Shown: positions 1 to 8,272, numbered from the stretch's first letter. The stretch: DNA of 57,933 bases from Metabacillus fastidiosus NBRC 101226 (GCF_001591625.1 NZ_BCVG01000015.1:1-57933), one strand, 5' to 3'. A program made the numbers and translations. Notes: generated by a model not told the origin, from the letters alone.

Positions 1-96
1 CGTAAAGGTCCTGTCAATAAAACACATCCTGCGGGCCTCAACAACTATCAGTGGGGGATGAGGAAAAATCCCACTGACAGAAGTTTCACTTTATAA
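1..96 (+). repeat. Dispersed hairpin repeat, copy A (cut by window edge)
   Basis: This copy aligns with the right half of the repeat at 46029-46190. It shares the block CGTAAAGGT at 1-9, a terminal hairpin (45-55 pairing with 70-80, 10 of 11 positions) and the end block AAGTTTCACTTTATA at 81-95. The left half lies outside the window. Its end overlaps the stop codon of the DUF2521 gene. Confidence 0.75.
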
Positions 97-516
97 CCTT
101 AATTTATGACGTTTTTCTCCGCGAAGAAAACCTTCCTTCCACCATGAGGAAATATAATAGCGGCATTTATTAAAAACTTCAGCAGAATCAAGATTATTAT
201 GTTTAAACTTCCCCCATTCGATGACATATTCATATAAGTCATTTACGAGCTGTTTCTCTTCATATTGACATCGTCCATTAGCAATTTGCATCGATTCTCC
301 ATAATATCCGAAGCGGCTATACCTCGCCCCAAGTAAAAATGCTTCAATTGCAAAATCAACACAGCCGTCTTCTATTGAGTTAGGCTTTATTATTTCATCA
401 AAGTTATGACTAATTTTATGTTTAATTTCGTTTAATGAAAGTTCTTTAAGCATCCTTTTCTCATATTTGAGTTCTTTTTCATGTCGCTTCACTTTTAATG
501 AGATGACATTATCCAT
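91..516 (-). CDS. ybaK: DUF2521 family protein (YbaK-like), unknown function
   Basis: A 141-residue soluble protein resembling the Bacillus YbaK/DUF2521 family, whose function is unknown. The N-terminal third is strongly charged (K/E/R-rich, probably helical). The middle carries aromatic-rich stretches such as GARYSRFGYYGES, and the C-terminal part has a WW pair followed by basic residues. No catalytic motif, signal peptide or membrane segment is visible. A G-rich ribosome-binding site precedes the ATG. In B. subtilis ybaK lies near rpsI and before cwlD, which supports the assignment; here about 4 kb of other genes intervene. Its stop codon sits inside the end of repeat copy A. The family call is from memory of sequence and synteny. 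Confidence 0.7.
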   Translation of the reverse strand: MDNVISLKVKRHEKELKYEKRMLKELSLNEIKHKISHNFDEIIKPNSIEDGCVDFAIEAFLLGARYSRFGYYGESMQIANGRCQYEEKQLVNDLYEYVIEWGKFKHNNLDSAEVFNKCRYYISSWWKEGFLRGEKRHKLRL

Positions 517-595
517 CTAAAAGCCCCCCTTAAAACATATTGTTTATCTTAGGGTTTTGTCTCATTCGTTTAGTTACTGCCAAATTTCACCTCAA

Positions 596-629
596 AAGAA
601 AAAGCCCTCAACGATGGAAGTTGAGAGCC
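596..629 (-). terminator. Intrinsic terminator after rbsK
   Basis: On the minus strand GGCTCTCAACT pairs with GTTGAGGGC, followed by a T-rich run. It lies just beyond the rbsK stop and ends the rbsRK transcript before ybaK. Confidence 0.8.
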
Positions 630-687
630 TCGATATATGATTATAAACTGTCTTTTGCATGTTTGAGCATATTTTCAATCACATTAC

Positions 688-1593
688 TTATTTCATATGC
701 TTCTTCATTTTTTCGGCTATCTTGATCATTGTCTCTACTTCTTCTTTCCCAGGCATGCCTGTTTGCGCTCCAAGCTTCAATGTTGATAAAGCAGCAGCCG
801 CATTTCCAAACTTACAAGCATCCGGCAATGAGAGACCTCTTCCTAGCGCAACAGCAAGACCACCATTGAATGAATCACCTGCTCCAGTCGTATCAATAGC
901 ATTTACTCTAAATGAAGGAATCGTTATTTCCTCGTCTCCCTTATACAGTGAAACTCCTCTGCTTCCTTTTGTTACAATGACTTTTTCTTTTATCTGTTGT
1001 TCATTCATTCCCTTTATAAGGAGTGAATGTTCATGTTCATTTGGTGTCAAATAGTCAATTTGTTCGATTAATCCGGCTGGAAGTTCTGTAATTGGAGCGG
1101 GATTTAAAATAACAGTCACATTGTTTTCTTTTGCAACCTCTACTGCTTTTTGTACACCTTCGAGTGGAATTTCAAGCTGAAGGATTAAAATATCACTATC
1201 AGCAATAATATCTCTCTTTGTTTCAACAAAAGATGCTGTTACATGATTATTTGCACCAGGTACGACGATAATATTATTATCATTGTTATAAACGGTAATA
1301 AGAGCAGTACCAGTGGAATCGGTAACCGGTTCTACATTGCTTACATCAATTCCTTCACTCTGCAAATGCTGAAGAAGGTTTTCACCAAAGCTGTCCCTGC
1401 CGACACAGCCAATTATTTTAACTTGTGCACCGAGCCTCGCTGCCGCAACCGCTTGATTTGCTCCTTTTCCTCCCGGGTTCATTTTAAACTGCTTCCCTGT
1501 AATAGTCTCTCCCATTTCCGGAAGCTTGTCCGTTAATGTTACTAAATCCATATTAATACTTCCAACAACCGTTATTTTCGGATGATTCTCCAT
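688..1593 (-). CDS. rbsK: Ribokinase
   Basis: A PfkB-family carbohydrate kinase that phosphorylates D-ribose to ribose 5-phosphate in the cytoplasm. The N-terminal substrate motif GGKGANQAVAAARLGA and the C-terminal anion-hole/catalytic motif DTTGAGDSFNGG, with the catalytic Asp, are both intact. I chose the ATG at 1593, giving 301 residues, because AGGAGG lies 9 nt upstream. An earlier in-frame ATG at 1611 overlaps the rbsR stop and has poor spacing. It is cotranscribed with rbsR and followed by a terminator. The rbsD and rbsACB transport genes usual in Bacillus are absent here, so ribose uptake must be encoded elsewhere, or the sugar may come from nucleoside breakdown (inference). Confidence 0.93.
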   Translation of the reverse strand: MENHPKITVVGSINMDLVTLTDKLPEMGETITGKQFKMNPGGKGANQAVAAARLGAQVKIIGCVGRDSFGENLLQHLQSEGIDVSNVEPVTDSTGTALITVYNNDNNIIVVPGANNHVTASFVETKRDIIADSDILILQLEIPLEGVQKAVEVAKENNVTVILNPAPITELPAGLIEQIDYLTPNEHEHSLLIKGMNEQQIKEKVIVTKGSRGVSLYKGDEEITIPSFRVNAIDTTGAGDSFNGGLAVALGRGLSLPDACKFGNAAAALSTLKLGAQTGMPGKEEVETMIKIAEKMKKHMK

Positions 1594-1607
1594 ACTAATT
1601 AACCTCC

Positions 1608-2582
1608 TCATGTTGATTCCCGCTCCACTAGGTGAACGTCTAATTTATAAAAAATCTCTTCCATTGGCTGCTGTTCAATCAGCTTAACTAACATCGTTAA
1701 AGCCGTTTCTCCCAATTCGTAAATTGGCTGTACAATAGTAGTAAGCTCAGGCGTTGTCGCTTCTGATAAACGAATACCGTTAAATCCAATAATTGAAATG
1801 TCCTCAGGTACTTTCATCCCAAGCTTATGAACTGCTTTTATTGCACCGATAGCCATTGTATCACTTGCTGCAAAGATACCGTCAATCTCTGGATGCAAAC
1901 GCAGAAGTTCAGTAGTTGCTTCAATAGAGGAGTGCATATCATAATCTCCATTTACAATATAGCCTTCATGAAACCATTCTTCTTCAGCAACGACATCCAT
2001 ATATCCGGCATAGCGCTCATCTGCATTCACTATTCCGTACGGTCCCCTTAAATGAGCAATTCTCTTACATCCTTTTTCCCTCAAGAAAGAAGAAGCAAGT
2101 TTTGCTCCCTTTTTATTATTCACTACAATTGTTGGAAGGTCCTTACTGATCTCCCTGTCAATGCTGACAATTGGGATATTGAGCTTCCTTATTTGATCCA
2201 TACTTAAAGTATTGGAGAAAACAATAATCCCATCGACATATTTTTGAAGCAATATATCTAGATAACGCTGTTCTTTTTCTATATCTTCATCAGAATTACA
2301 CAAGATCATAGTATAGCCAAGTTTCATAGCAGTATCTTCCACAGCTTTCGCTAACTCTGGAAAATAGGGATTCGTAATATCCGGCACAATCAGACCAATT
2401 GTCTTAGATTGCTTCTTGAATAAGCTTCTTGCGACTTCATTCGGTCTATAATTCAATTCAGCAATAGCCTGTTCCACTTTTTTCCTCGTATCCTCGCTTA
2501 CATATCCTTTATCATTTAACACTCGGGACACAGTCGCAACAGATACTTCCGAAAGCTTTGCGACGTCTTTTATCGAAGCCAT
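1608..2582 (-). CDS. rbsR: LacI-family transcriptional regulator, likely RbsR
   Basis: A repressor of about 324 residues with an N-terminal LacI helix-turn-helix (IKDVAKLSEVSVATVSRVLND) and a periplasmic-binding-protein-like effector domain from about residue 60. The ATG at 2582 has GGAG 8 nt upstream; a GTG at 2591 is possible. It overlaps the start region of rbsK, so the two are translationally linked. A palindrome just downstream of its own -10 box suggests autoregulation. RbsR is inferred mainly from the ribokinase partner; the effector is not visible in the sequence. Confidence 0.85.
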   Translation of the reverse strand: MASIKDVAKLSEVSVATVSRVLNDKGYVSEDTRKKVEQAIAELNYRPNEVARSLFKKQSKTIGLIVPDITNPYFPELAKAVEDTAMKLGYTMILCNSDEDIEKEQRYLDILLQKYVDGIIVFSNTLSMDQIRKLNIPIVSIDREISKDLPTIVVNNKKGAKLASSFLREKGCKRIAHLRGPYGIVNADERYAGYMDVVAEEEWFHEGYIVNGDYDMHSSIEATTELLRLHPEIDGIFAASDTMAIGAIKAVHKLGMKVPEDISIIGFNGIRLSEATTPELTTIVQPIYELGETALTMLVKLIEQQPMEEIFYKLDVHLVEREST

Positions 2583-2604
2583 TTTCTTCACTCCAACCCA
2601 TTAG

Positions 2605-2649
2605 GTAACCGGTTACATAGAGTTTAATATCAATCATATTTGAAGTCAA
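2605..2649 (-). promoter_or_regulatory. rbsRK promoter and LacI-type operator
   Basis: -35 TTGACT (2644-2649), 17-bp spacer, -10 TAAACT (2621-2626). The perfect 12-bp palindrome GTAACCGGTTAC at 2605-2616 sits over the expected start site, the classic position for a LacI-family repressor. It also resembles a CcpA cre site with one mismatch, so catabolite control is possible. Confidence 0.75.
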
Positions 2650-2716
2650 TAAAACGAGTTAGGAATTAAAATAAAATAATTTCACAATCTCATTTTATCC
2701 AGTCTGAAAAATAATA

Positions 2717-2753
2717 TAAAAAAGATTCCCGGACAAATCAGTTGGGAATCTTC
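2717..2753 (-). terminator. Terminator after the RDD gene
   Basis: On the minus strand AAGATTCCC pairs with GGGAATCTT and is followed by a T run. It separates the RDD gene from rbsR. Confidence 0.85.
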
Positions 2754-2816
2754 ACAAAATGTTTTAAGAACTAGGATGTATGTCCAACACCTTTAATAGG
2801 CTATAGATGTTTTCCT

Positions 2817-3563
2817 TTATTCATAATGAGCTTCTTGGACTTTCCAATCACTTTTTGGTGTTTTCGTTAAATAAATCCTTACTTTCACATCTTTCTCTTT
2901 ACCTTTTATATTTATCGTAAACAGTGATTCACCATATCCATTATTGATTTGAACACTTCCGCTAGGTATAAAACCATATCCCTCTATTCCGCCAGCTTCC
3001 TGAATAATTTCCTCGCTGCCTTCAATATAAGTAATAGCTGTCTCATATGCGTCAGTATTTTTTATAGTAAACAATATCGTTGAAATGAATAATAGGATTG
3101 AAATAAGTGTCAGTGAAACAATGGCAAAGATCTTCCTCCATACACTCACCTCTGTTACCTTTACAACCACTGTATGAGCTAGTCTATCGCCAAGTCTTTG
3201 TTTATCTTTATTCGCTGCTAAAATCAAAAATTCTATTGGCCAAATTATAATTAACAAGTTTCTCAAAAATAATCTAAGTATAGAAGGTACCCTTTCCAGA
3301 TTCTCCTCATCCCTAATACCTATACCAATAACCCATTTTCCGATACTTGCCCCTTTAATAGAATCTTTTAAAATATAAAGAATAAATCCAATCATTAGCC
3401 ATACTGCAAAAAATGAAAAAGAAAGTGCACTCTCCATATTTTTTTCATTCATCATAAAAAATATTATAGGAAGAACGATAATAATTGTTAATATAAGATA
3501 ATCCAAAAGAAATGCTAGTATTCTGTTTTTTCTTGAAGCAAAATTTGTTTCCACCAAAATCAT
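2817..3563 (-). CDS. RDD-family membrane protein with extracytoplasmic Coa1-like tail
   Basis: A 248-residue protein. Residues 10-120 form an RDD domain: an Arg/Asp-containing first helix near LAFLLDYLIL, a second hydrophobic segment, a KGASIGKWVIGIGIRD loop, and the late motif KQRLGDRLAHTVVV. A further membrane helix at about 145-167 leads to an outside domain of about 80 residues. That tail (AITYIEGSEEI, GGIEGYGFIPSGSVQ, GYGESLFTINIKG) resembles the Coa1/DUF1783-type folds found attached to small membrane proteins. RDD proteins are linked to ion or solute transport in some bacteria, but the substrate here is unknown. It stands alone with its own terminator and a palindrome in its upstream region. 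Confidence 0.75.
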   Translation of the reverse strand: MILVETNFASRKNRILAFLLDYLILTIIIVLPIIFFMMNEKNMESALSFSFFAVWLMIGFILYILKDSIKGASIGKWVIGIGIRDEENLERVPSILRLFLRNLLIIIWPIEFLILAANKDKQRLGDRLAHTVVVKVTEVSVWRKIFAIVSLTLISILLFISTILFTIKNTDAYETAITYIEGSEEIIQEAGGIEGYGFIPSGSVQINNGYGESLFTINIKGKEKDVKVRIYLTKTPKSDWKVQEAHYE

Positions 3564-3575
3564 AACCCCCCCTGT

Positions 3576-3593
3576 CTTGTATTACAATACAAG
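3576..3593 (-). promoter_or_regulatory. Palindrome upstream of the RDD gene (candidate operator)
   Basis: CTTGTATT and AATACAAG flank a 2-bp centre as a perfect 8-bp inverted repeat, 13-30 bp before the RDD start codon. The size and position fit a dimeric repressor site. No regulator gene is adjacent. Confidence 0.45.
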
Positions 3594-3681
3594 TGTAAAC
3601 AAAACAACTCAAGAGAGAAATGGTATAAAGAACCATGCCTTTATAATCAAGAGTCCTTTTTTTCAATAAAAAAAGCTGGTT

Positions 3682-3770
3682 AAGAGCCTTCTGAAACGCA
3701 AAATTAACGTTTTGAAAACTGAGGTGCACGTGCAGCCCTTTAAAACTGTATTTTTACATTCTTTTATGTG
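3682..3770 (-). pseudogene. Decayed duplicate of the rpsI 3' end
   Basis: The stretch 3700-3770 aligns with 4850-4920, the last ~23 codons of rpsI, at roughly three-quarters identity. Shared blocks include AAAATTAACGTTTTGA and AACTGAGGTGCACG. One frame still encodes the S9 terminus APQFSKR followed by a stop. A one-base shift separates it from a second frame reading KECKNTVLKG, compared with [10 protein letters not shown] in S9. The similarity continues weakly into the rpsI terminator (AGAGCCTTCTGAAACG versus AGAGTCTTTTGAAACG). The rest of 3564-4001 holds no gene that I can support. Confidence 0.75.
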
Positions 3771-4001
3771 TGTATATAATGTAGATATAAAAAGAAACAG
3801 CCAATCTGGCAAAACTCTTAACCTCTTTTGGAATATTCCTTTCCCTATAAGAACTCCCATTAGAATAAATTCTTAAAGAATGTATATAGAATTTATTCCT
3901 CTTTTAACATCTTCTAACCTTTCATTTATCAAAAACTCTGTGTATTGTATCTATTCATCTGAAGTCCTGCCAAAATTAACTGTATTTCCATCATCATGCT
4001 C

Positions 4002-4592
4002 TTAGTGTTCTTCCCCAGCCAATGCATCTGCTTTCGTTACATGAACAGTACCAAATGGATGGTTAGGAGGAGCATATATCGAGTAAAGCTTTAGTGGAGT
4101 ATTGCCTGTATTCGTTACATTATGCCATGTTCCGGCAGGTATCATTATTGCAAAATCATCATAAATATTTCTTTTAAAATTTAATTTATTTTTACTCTTA
4201 CCCATTTGAACAATCCCTCTTCCCTGTTCAACTCGCAGGAATTGATCAACATTAGGATGCATTTCCAAACCTATATCTTCTCCAGCCTTGAGACTCATTA
4301 AAGTAACCTGCAAATGCTGTCCTGTCCATAAAGCGGTACGGTAATTATTATTTTGCTCCGTAGCATCCTCAATATTAACAACAAACGGTTTTGGTCCATA
4401 ATCTTTTAACAAAATACGAGAATCTTCATTGCAAGATCGGAAAGAACCAAATCTGTTTGTATGATCTGCCTCAGCAGGAATGCCCCAATAAAAAGGCTGC
4501 CTTCCATAGTTATTCATTGGTACATTAACATAATAAGTATGTGGATATTGATACATATTAGGAATATAGTACACTTTACTCAATCCTTTCAC
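4002..4592 (-). CDS. Cupin-domain protein
   Basis: A protein of up to 196 residues with an N/Y/P-rich, probably flexible first 60 residues and a single cupin barrel at about 85-185. Cupin motif 1 includes LEMHPNVDQFLRVEQGRG and motif 2 includes IPAGTWHNVTN, giving histidines and a glutamine or glutamate in metal-binding positions. It resembles small cupins seen in many Bacillus genomes; the ligand and reaction cannot be told. The start is uncertain: GTG at 4592, or GTG at 4574 with AAAGGA upstream. It lies alone between rpsI and the rpsI-end duplicate, so it may belong to an inserted segment. Confidence 0.75.
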   Translation of the reverse strand: MKGLSKVYYIPNMYQYPHTYYVNVPMNNYGRQPFYWGIPAEADHTNRFGSFRSCNEDSRILLKDYGPKPFVVNIEDATEQNNNYRTALWTGQHLQVTLMSLKAGEDIGLEMHPNVDQFLRVEQGRGIVQMGKSKNKLNFKRNIYDDFAIMIPAGTWHNVTNTGNTPLKLYSIYAPPNHPFGTVHVTKADALAGEEH

Positions 4593-4796
4593 AGCTTTAT
4601 AAAATTATCCTATGCACTATGTTAAGGGAGTGTACTTAGATTCAAGTTTACTTCATTAAAGAAGTTCAAGAACAGTGAGGTCATTCTGATATACAGAGCA
4701 CGATGAACATCTATATACATATAACTGTTACACCAAAAGGGAAAAGTATAAGGTACATTGAGTTATGTTAAGTAATTCAGAACCCTTTCCAGACAT

Positions 4797-4836
4797 AAAA
4801 AAAAGACCCACAGCCAAATTGGCTGAGAGTCTTTTG
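4797..4836 (-). terminator. Terminator of rplM-rpsI
   Basis: On the minus strand AAGACTCTCAGCC pairs with GGCTGTGGGTCTT and is followed by at least eight T. It is just beyond the rpsI stop. Confidence 0.9.
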
Positions 4837-4851
4837 AAACGGTAATAAAAA

Positions 4852-5265
<414 letters not shown>

Positions 5266-5703
5266 TTATCCGCGAAGTTCGTAAACTTCCGGTTGTTGTG
5301 CTTGGTGTGGATGCTCACTACCAGCGTATACATGTAATTTTTTACCCATTTGTCTTCCTAATGAGCCTTTTGGTAACATCCCTTTAATTGCTAATTCAAG
5401 CATTTTTTCAGGGTAGTTTGTACGCATTTCATTAGCTGTTCTAGTTTTTAAACCACCTGGGTAGTTACTGTGACGGTAGTAAATTTTATCTTGAAGTTTG
5501 TTACCAGTTAATTCGATTTTTCCAGCGTTGATGATGATTACATTATCACCAGTGTCAACATGTGGAGTATAAGTTGGTTTATGTTTACCACGTAGTACAG
5601 ATGCTACTTCACTAGCAAGACGACCTAAAGTTTTGCCTTCAGCATCTACTACGTACCATTTACGTTCGATTGTGCTTGCATTAGCCATAAATGTTGTACG
5701 CAT
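5266..5703 (-). CDS. rplM: 50S ribosomal protein L13
   Basis: L13, 145 residues, with [17 protein letters not shown] near the N-terminus and the C-terminal [13 protein letters not shown] region. It is an early-assembly protein of the 50S subunit that binds 23S rRNA. The first ATG is kept because a strong SD (AGGAGGG) precedes it and it matches the family length; MANAST at residue 6 is an alternative. It is first in the rplM-rpsI unit and has its own promoter and a hairpin leader of the L13 type. Confidence 0.98.
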   Translation of the reverse strand: MRTTFMANASTIERKWYVVDAEGKTLGRLASEVASVLRGKHKPTYTPHVDTGDNVIIINAGKIELTGNKLQDKIYYRHSNYPGGLKTRTANEMRTNYPEKMLELAIKGMLPKGSLGRQMGKKLHVYAGSEHPHQAQQPEVYELRG

Positions 5704-5761
5704 TTGTATTTCCCTCCTAATTCATTTAAAACAATAAATTCAATTGATTTCTATTTCATAA

Positions 5762-5789
5762 CACGATAAGATTCCGGGGCTTAATCGTG
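5762..5789 (-). ncRNA. L13-type ribosomal-protein leader hairpin
   Basis: On the minus strand CACGATTAAG pairs with CTTATCGTG (one bulged T) around a GC-rich loop with CCCCGG. It lies in the 5' untranslated region of rplM. Its place and shape fit the known L13 leader of low-GC Gram-positives, through which L13 is thought to control rplM-rpsI. Confidence 0.7.
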
Positions 5790-5814
5790 GAGTTGAAATT
5801 TCATACCATTAGAT

Positions 5815-5843
5815 ATAATATAACGTACGAATACCAATGTCAA
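5815..5843 (-). promoter_or_regulatory. SigA promoter of rplM-rpsI
   Basis: -35 TTGACA (5838-5843), 17-bp spacer, -10 TATTAT (5815-5820), about 110 bp before the rplM start. Confidence 0.85.
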
Positions 5844-5861
5844 GAAAATGTTACACCTGGT

Positions 5862-6599
5862 TTAGTTGTCATAGTAAACCTTCCATAAAAAAAGGCCGTG
5901 TCCAGGTACTGTCTTCCCGCTTAAATTACGGTCTTTTCCATCTATAATATTAGGAATCTCTTGCGGCACTATTATTCCTTGGCCTACATCAAGAAGTGTA
6001 CCAACAAGAATTCGAACCATATTATATAAAAAACCATTCCCAATAAAACTAAAAACCAGCTCATTATCTACTTCTTCAATTTCTATTTTATGAATTGTTC
6101 TAACTCTATCTTCTACTGCTGATTTAGCAGCACAGAAGCTTGTAAAATCATGTGTCCCTTGTAAAAGCTCACATGCTTCTCTCATCGAATGAACATCCAG
6201 CTTATATGGAAAATGATAACGATAATTTCTCTTGAAAATATCCGGCTGCTCACTGCGGTCAATTATATAGTGATATTCTTTTGCTTTTGCACTAAATCTT
6301 GCATGAAAACCTTCACCTGCTTCCTCTATAAGAGTTACAGAAATATCATCCGGCAGCATTGCATTTAAAGCCTTTTTCCAACGATCAAAAGGAATTGTTA
6401 ATGAAGTATCAAAATGAACAACCTGACCGACAGCATGAACCGACGCATCTGTTCTTCCTGAGGCATATACCTTTACAGGGTTTTTATGAATCTTTGAAAG
6501 CACTGCTTCCAGTTCACTTTGTACTGTCCGCTTATTCGGCTGTACCTGGTAGCCGCTAAATTGTGTGCCATCATATGAAATCGTACACTTTATTTTCAT
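5862..6599 (-). CDS. truA: tRNA pseudouridine(38-40) synthase
   Basis: TruA converts uridines 38-40 of the anticodon arm to pseudouridine in many tRNAs. The catalytic Asp lies in GRTDASVHAVGQV near residue 50. C-terminal family blocks such as FLYNMVRILVGTLLDVG are intact. The ATG at 6599 (245 residues) has AGGTGA about 5 nt upstream; a GTG at 6608 directly abutting the ecfT stop is less likely. It is translationally close to ecfT and ends the long S10-spc-alpha-ecf readthrough unit, before the separate rplM promoter. Confidence 0.96.
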   Translation of the reverse strand: MKIKCTISYDGTQFSGYQVQPNKRTVQSELEAVLSKIHKNPVKVYASGRTDASVHAVGQVVHFDTSLTIPFDRWKKALNAMLPDDISVTLIEEAGEGFHARFSAKAKEYHYIIDRSEQPDIFKRNYRYHFPYKLDVHSMREACELLQGTHDFTSFCAAKSAVEDRVRTIHKIEIEEVDNELVFSFIGNGFLYNMVRILVGTLLDVGQGIIVPQEIPNIIDGKDRNLSGKTVPGHGLFLWKVYYDN

Positions 6600-6608
6600 T
6601 ACTTTCAC

Positions 6609-7406
6609 CTATAACCGAAAATATAGTAAAACAATTGCTAATAATAGAAGTGTAATAATCGTAATTGTATCGAGCATTCCCCATTTTAACTGTCTCAGTT
6701 TCGTTCGCCCTTCTCCACCTTTATATCCCCTTGCCTCCATCGCTGTAGCAAGCTCCTCTGCACGTTTAAATGCACTTATAAATAAAGGTATTAACAGAGG
6801 TACAACAGCTTTTAATCTATCTTTTAACGGCCCACTCGTAAAATCGACTCCACGTGCCATTTGTGCCTTTAAAATTTTATCCGTCTCTTCCATCAATGTT
6901 GGGATAAAACGCAGCGAGATAGACATCATAAGCGCCAGTTCATGGACAGGCAGACGAAGTTTCTTCAATGGATTTAATAATGTCTCCATTCCATCTGTAA
7001 TTTCAATCGGTGTTGTCGTGAGCGTCAATATTGTTGTCATTAAAATAAGGAATAAAAATCGGAAGGAAATAAATATACCTTGCTTTAACCCCTCTTCATA
7101 TACTTTCATAAACCCTAAATTTAAAACAACTGCCCCTTCCTTTGTCATAATAATGTGAAGCACAAAGGTGAATAAAATAAGAAAGAGAATCGGCTTTAAT
7201 CCATTAATCAAAAATCTTGGAGGAAGCTTTGTTAATAAAACAACTGAAAATGTGAAAATACCTAACAGAGAATATGTGATTATATTATTTGCAAAAAAGA
7301 CGACAAAAACAAAAAGAAAAACGAACAATATCTTTGATCGGGGGTCCATACGATGAATGAGTGATGTGCCTGGCACATATTTTCCAATAATCATACTGTT
7401 CATCAT
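6609..7406 (-). CDS. ecfT: ECF transporter transmembrane component EcfT
   Basis: A 265-residue integral membrane subunit of the group II energy-coupling-factor transporter. It couples the two EcfA ATPases to interchangeable vitamin-binding S components. About five hydrophobic helices are visible. Two signature Ala-Arg-Gly motifs lie in the cytoplasmic coupling helices (AQMARGVDF near 170-178 and AMEARGYKGG near 220-230). The start overlaps the ecfA2 stop by a few bases, indicating coupled translation. No S component is adjacent, as expected for a shared module, so the substrate cannot be inferred. Confidence 0.95.
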   Translation of the reverse strand: MMNSMIIGKYVPGTSLIHRMDPRSKILFVFLFVFVVFFANNIITYSLLGIFTFSVVLLTKLPPRFLINGLKPILFLILFTFVLHIIMTKEGAVVLNLGFMKVYEEGLKQGIFISFRFLFLILMTTILTLTTTPIEITDGMETLLNPLKKLRLPVHELALMMSISLRFIPTLMEETDKILKAQMARGVDFTSGPLKDRLKAVVPLLIPLFISAFKRAEELATAMEARGYKGGEGRTKLRQLKWGMLDTITIITLLLLAIVLLYFRL

Positions 7407-8272
7407 GATTTCTCACCAACGTACATAAGCTTTTTCATCTGTTCGACTATATCGTCAGCTGTTAACGATAATTTTTCTAGCTTTACTTGTAATGTCCTCT
7501 CTAGCTCATGTTGAAATCTCAATGTCTGCGGTAAGTCGAGACCAAATGAATGTAGCTCTTCCACTGACTGAAAAATCTCCTGAGGTGTTCCCCTTAATTT
7601 CATTGTACCCTCATGCATAACAGCAATTTCATCGGCATACTTTGCGGCATCTTCCATACTATGAGTAACAAGTATTGTCGTTCCATTTCTTTCTTTATGC
7701 AATTGATAAAATAAATCCATAATCTCGCTTCTTCCTTTTGGATCAAGCCCTGCGGTTGGTTCATCAAGAATTAATATTTCAGGTTCCATTGCAAGAACAC
7801 CAGCGATTGCTACGCGTCTCATTTGACCTCCGCTTAGCTCAAATGGAGACTTCTCTAAAATATTTTCGGAAAGCCCTACACTTGCTAAAGCTTCTCTCAC
7901 TTTTTGTTTAGCTTCCTCACGGCTTACACCGAAGTTTATTGGACCGAATGCAATATCTTTTTCAACTGTTTCTTCAAATAGCTGATGTTCAGGAAATTGA
8001 AAGACAATGCCGACATGTTTTCTAATCGCTTTTAAATCTTTTTGTTTTTTTCCAGCTTTAATTAAATAGTCTCCAATTTTAACTGTTCCTCTTGTTGGTT
8101 TTAATAAGCCATTTAAATGTTGAAGGAGCGTTGATTTTCCCGAACCTGTATGCCCAATAATAGCTAGATAGGTACCTTCCTTCACCGTTATATTCACATC
8201 ATACAGCGCCAGCCTCTCAAAAGGGGAATGAACTTGATAACGATGTTCTAACTCTTTAATTTCAATGTCCAC
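7403..8272 (-). CDS. ecfA2: ECF transporter ATPase EcfA2
   Basis: A 289-residue ABC ATPase with Walker A GHTGSGKST, Q-loop FQFPEHQLF, signature LSGGQMRRVAIAG, Walker B LILDEPTAGLD and the switch His in LVTHSMED. It pairs with EcfA1 to drive vitamin or metal uptake through EcfT. The start is a GTG at 8272 that overlaps the 3' end of ecfA1 by 25 bp. This is the second ATPase in the ecfA1-ecfA2-ecfT order conserved in Bacillus. Confidence 0.96.
   Translation of the reverse strand: MDIEIKELEHRYQVHSPFERLALYDVNITVKEGTYLAIIGHTGSGKSTLLQHLNGLLKPTRGTVKIGDYLIKAGKKQKDLKAIRKHVGIVFQFPEHQLFEETVEKDIAFGPINFGVSREEAKQKVREALASVGLSENILEKSPFELSGGQMRRVAIAGVLAMEPEILILDEPTAGLDPKGRSEIMDLFYQLHKERNGTTILVTHSMEDAAKYADEIAVMHEGTMKLRGTPQEIFQSVEELHSFGLDLPQTLRFQHELERTLQVKLEKLSLTADDIVEQMKKLMYVGEKS

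Noticed and set aside
659-1054. Plus-strand ORF of 131 codons opposite rbsK
   Set aside because: Shadow of the ribokinase gene, no ribosome-binding site, no recognisable protein.
2605-2616. Assigning the rbsR palindrome firmly to CcpA
   Set aside because: It matches the cre pattern except for one position, but the perfect symmetry and overlap with the start site fit autoregulation by the LacI-family protein equally well.
3445-3860. Two overlapping minus-strand ORFs of 94 and 65 codons upstream of the RDD gene
   Set aside because: They run through the degenerate rpsI-end copy and the RDD upstream region, have no ribosome-binding site and low-complexity composition. The rpsI similarity is better explained as a pseudogene fragment.
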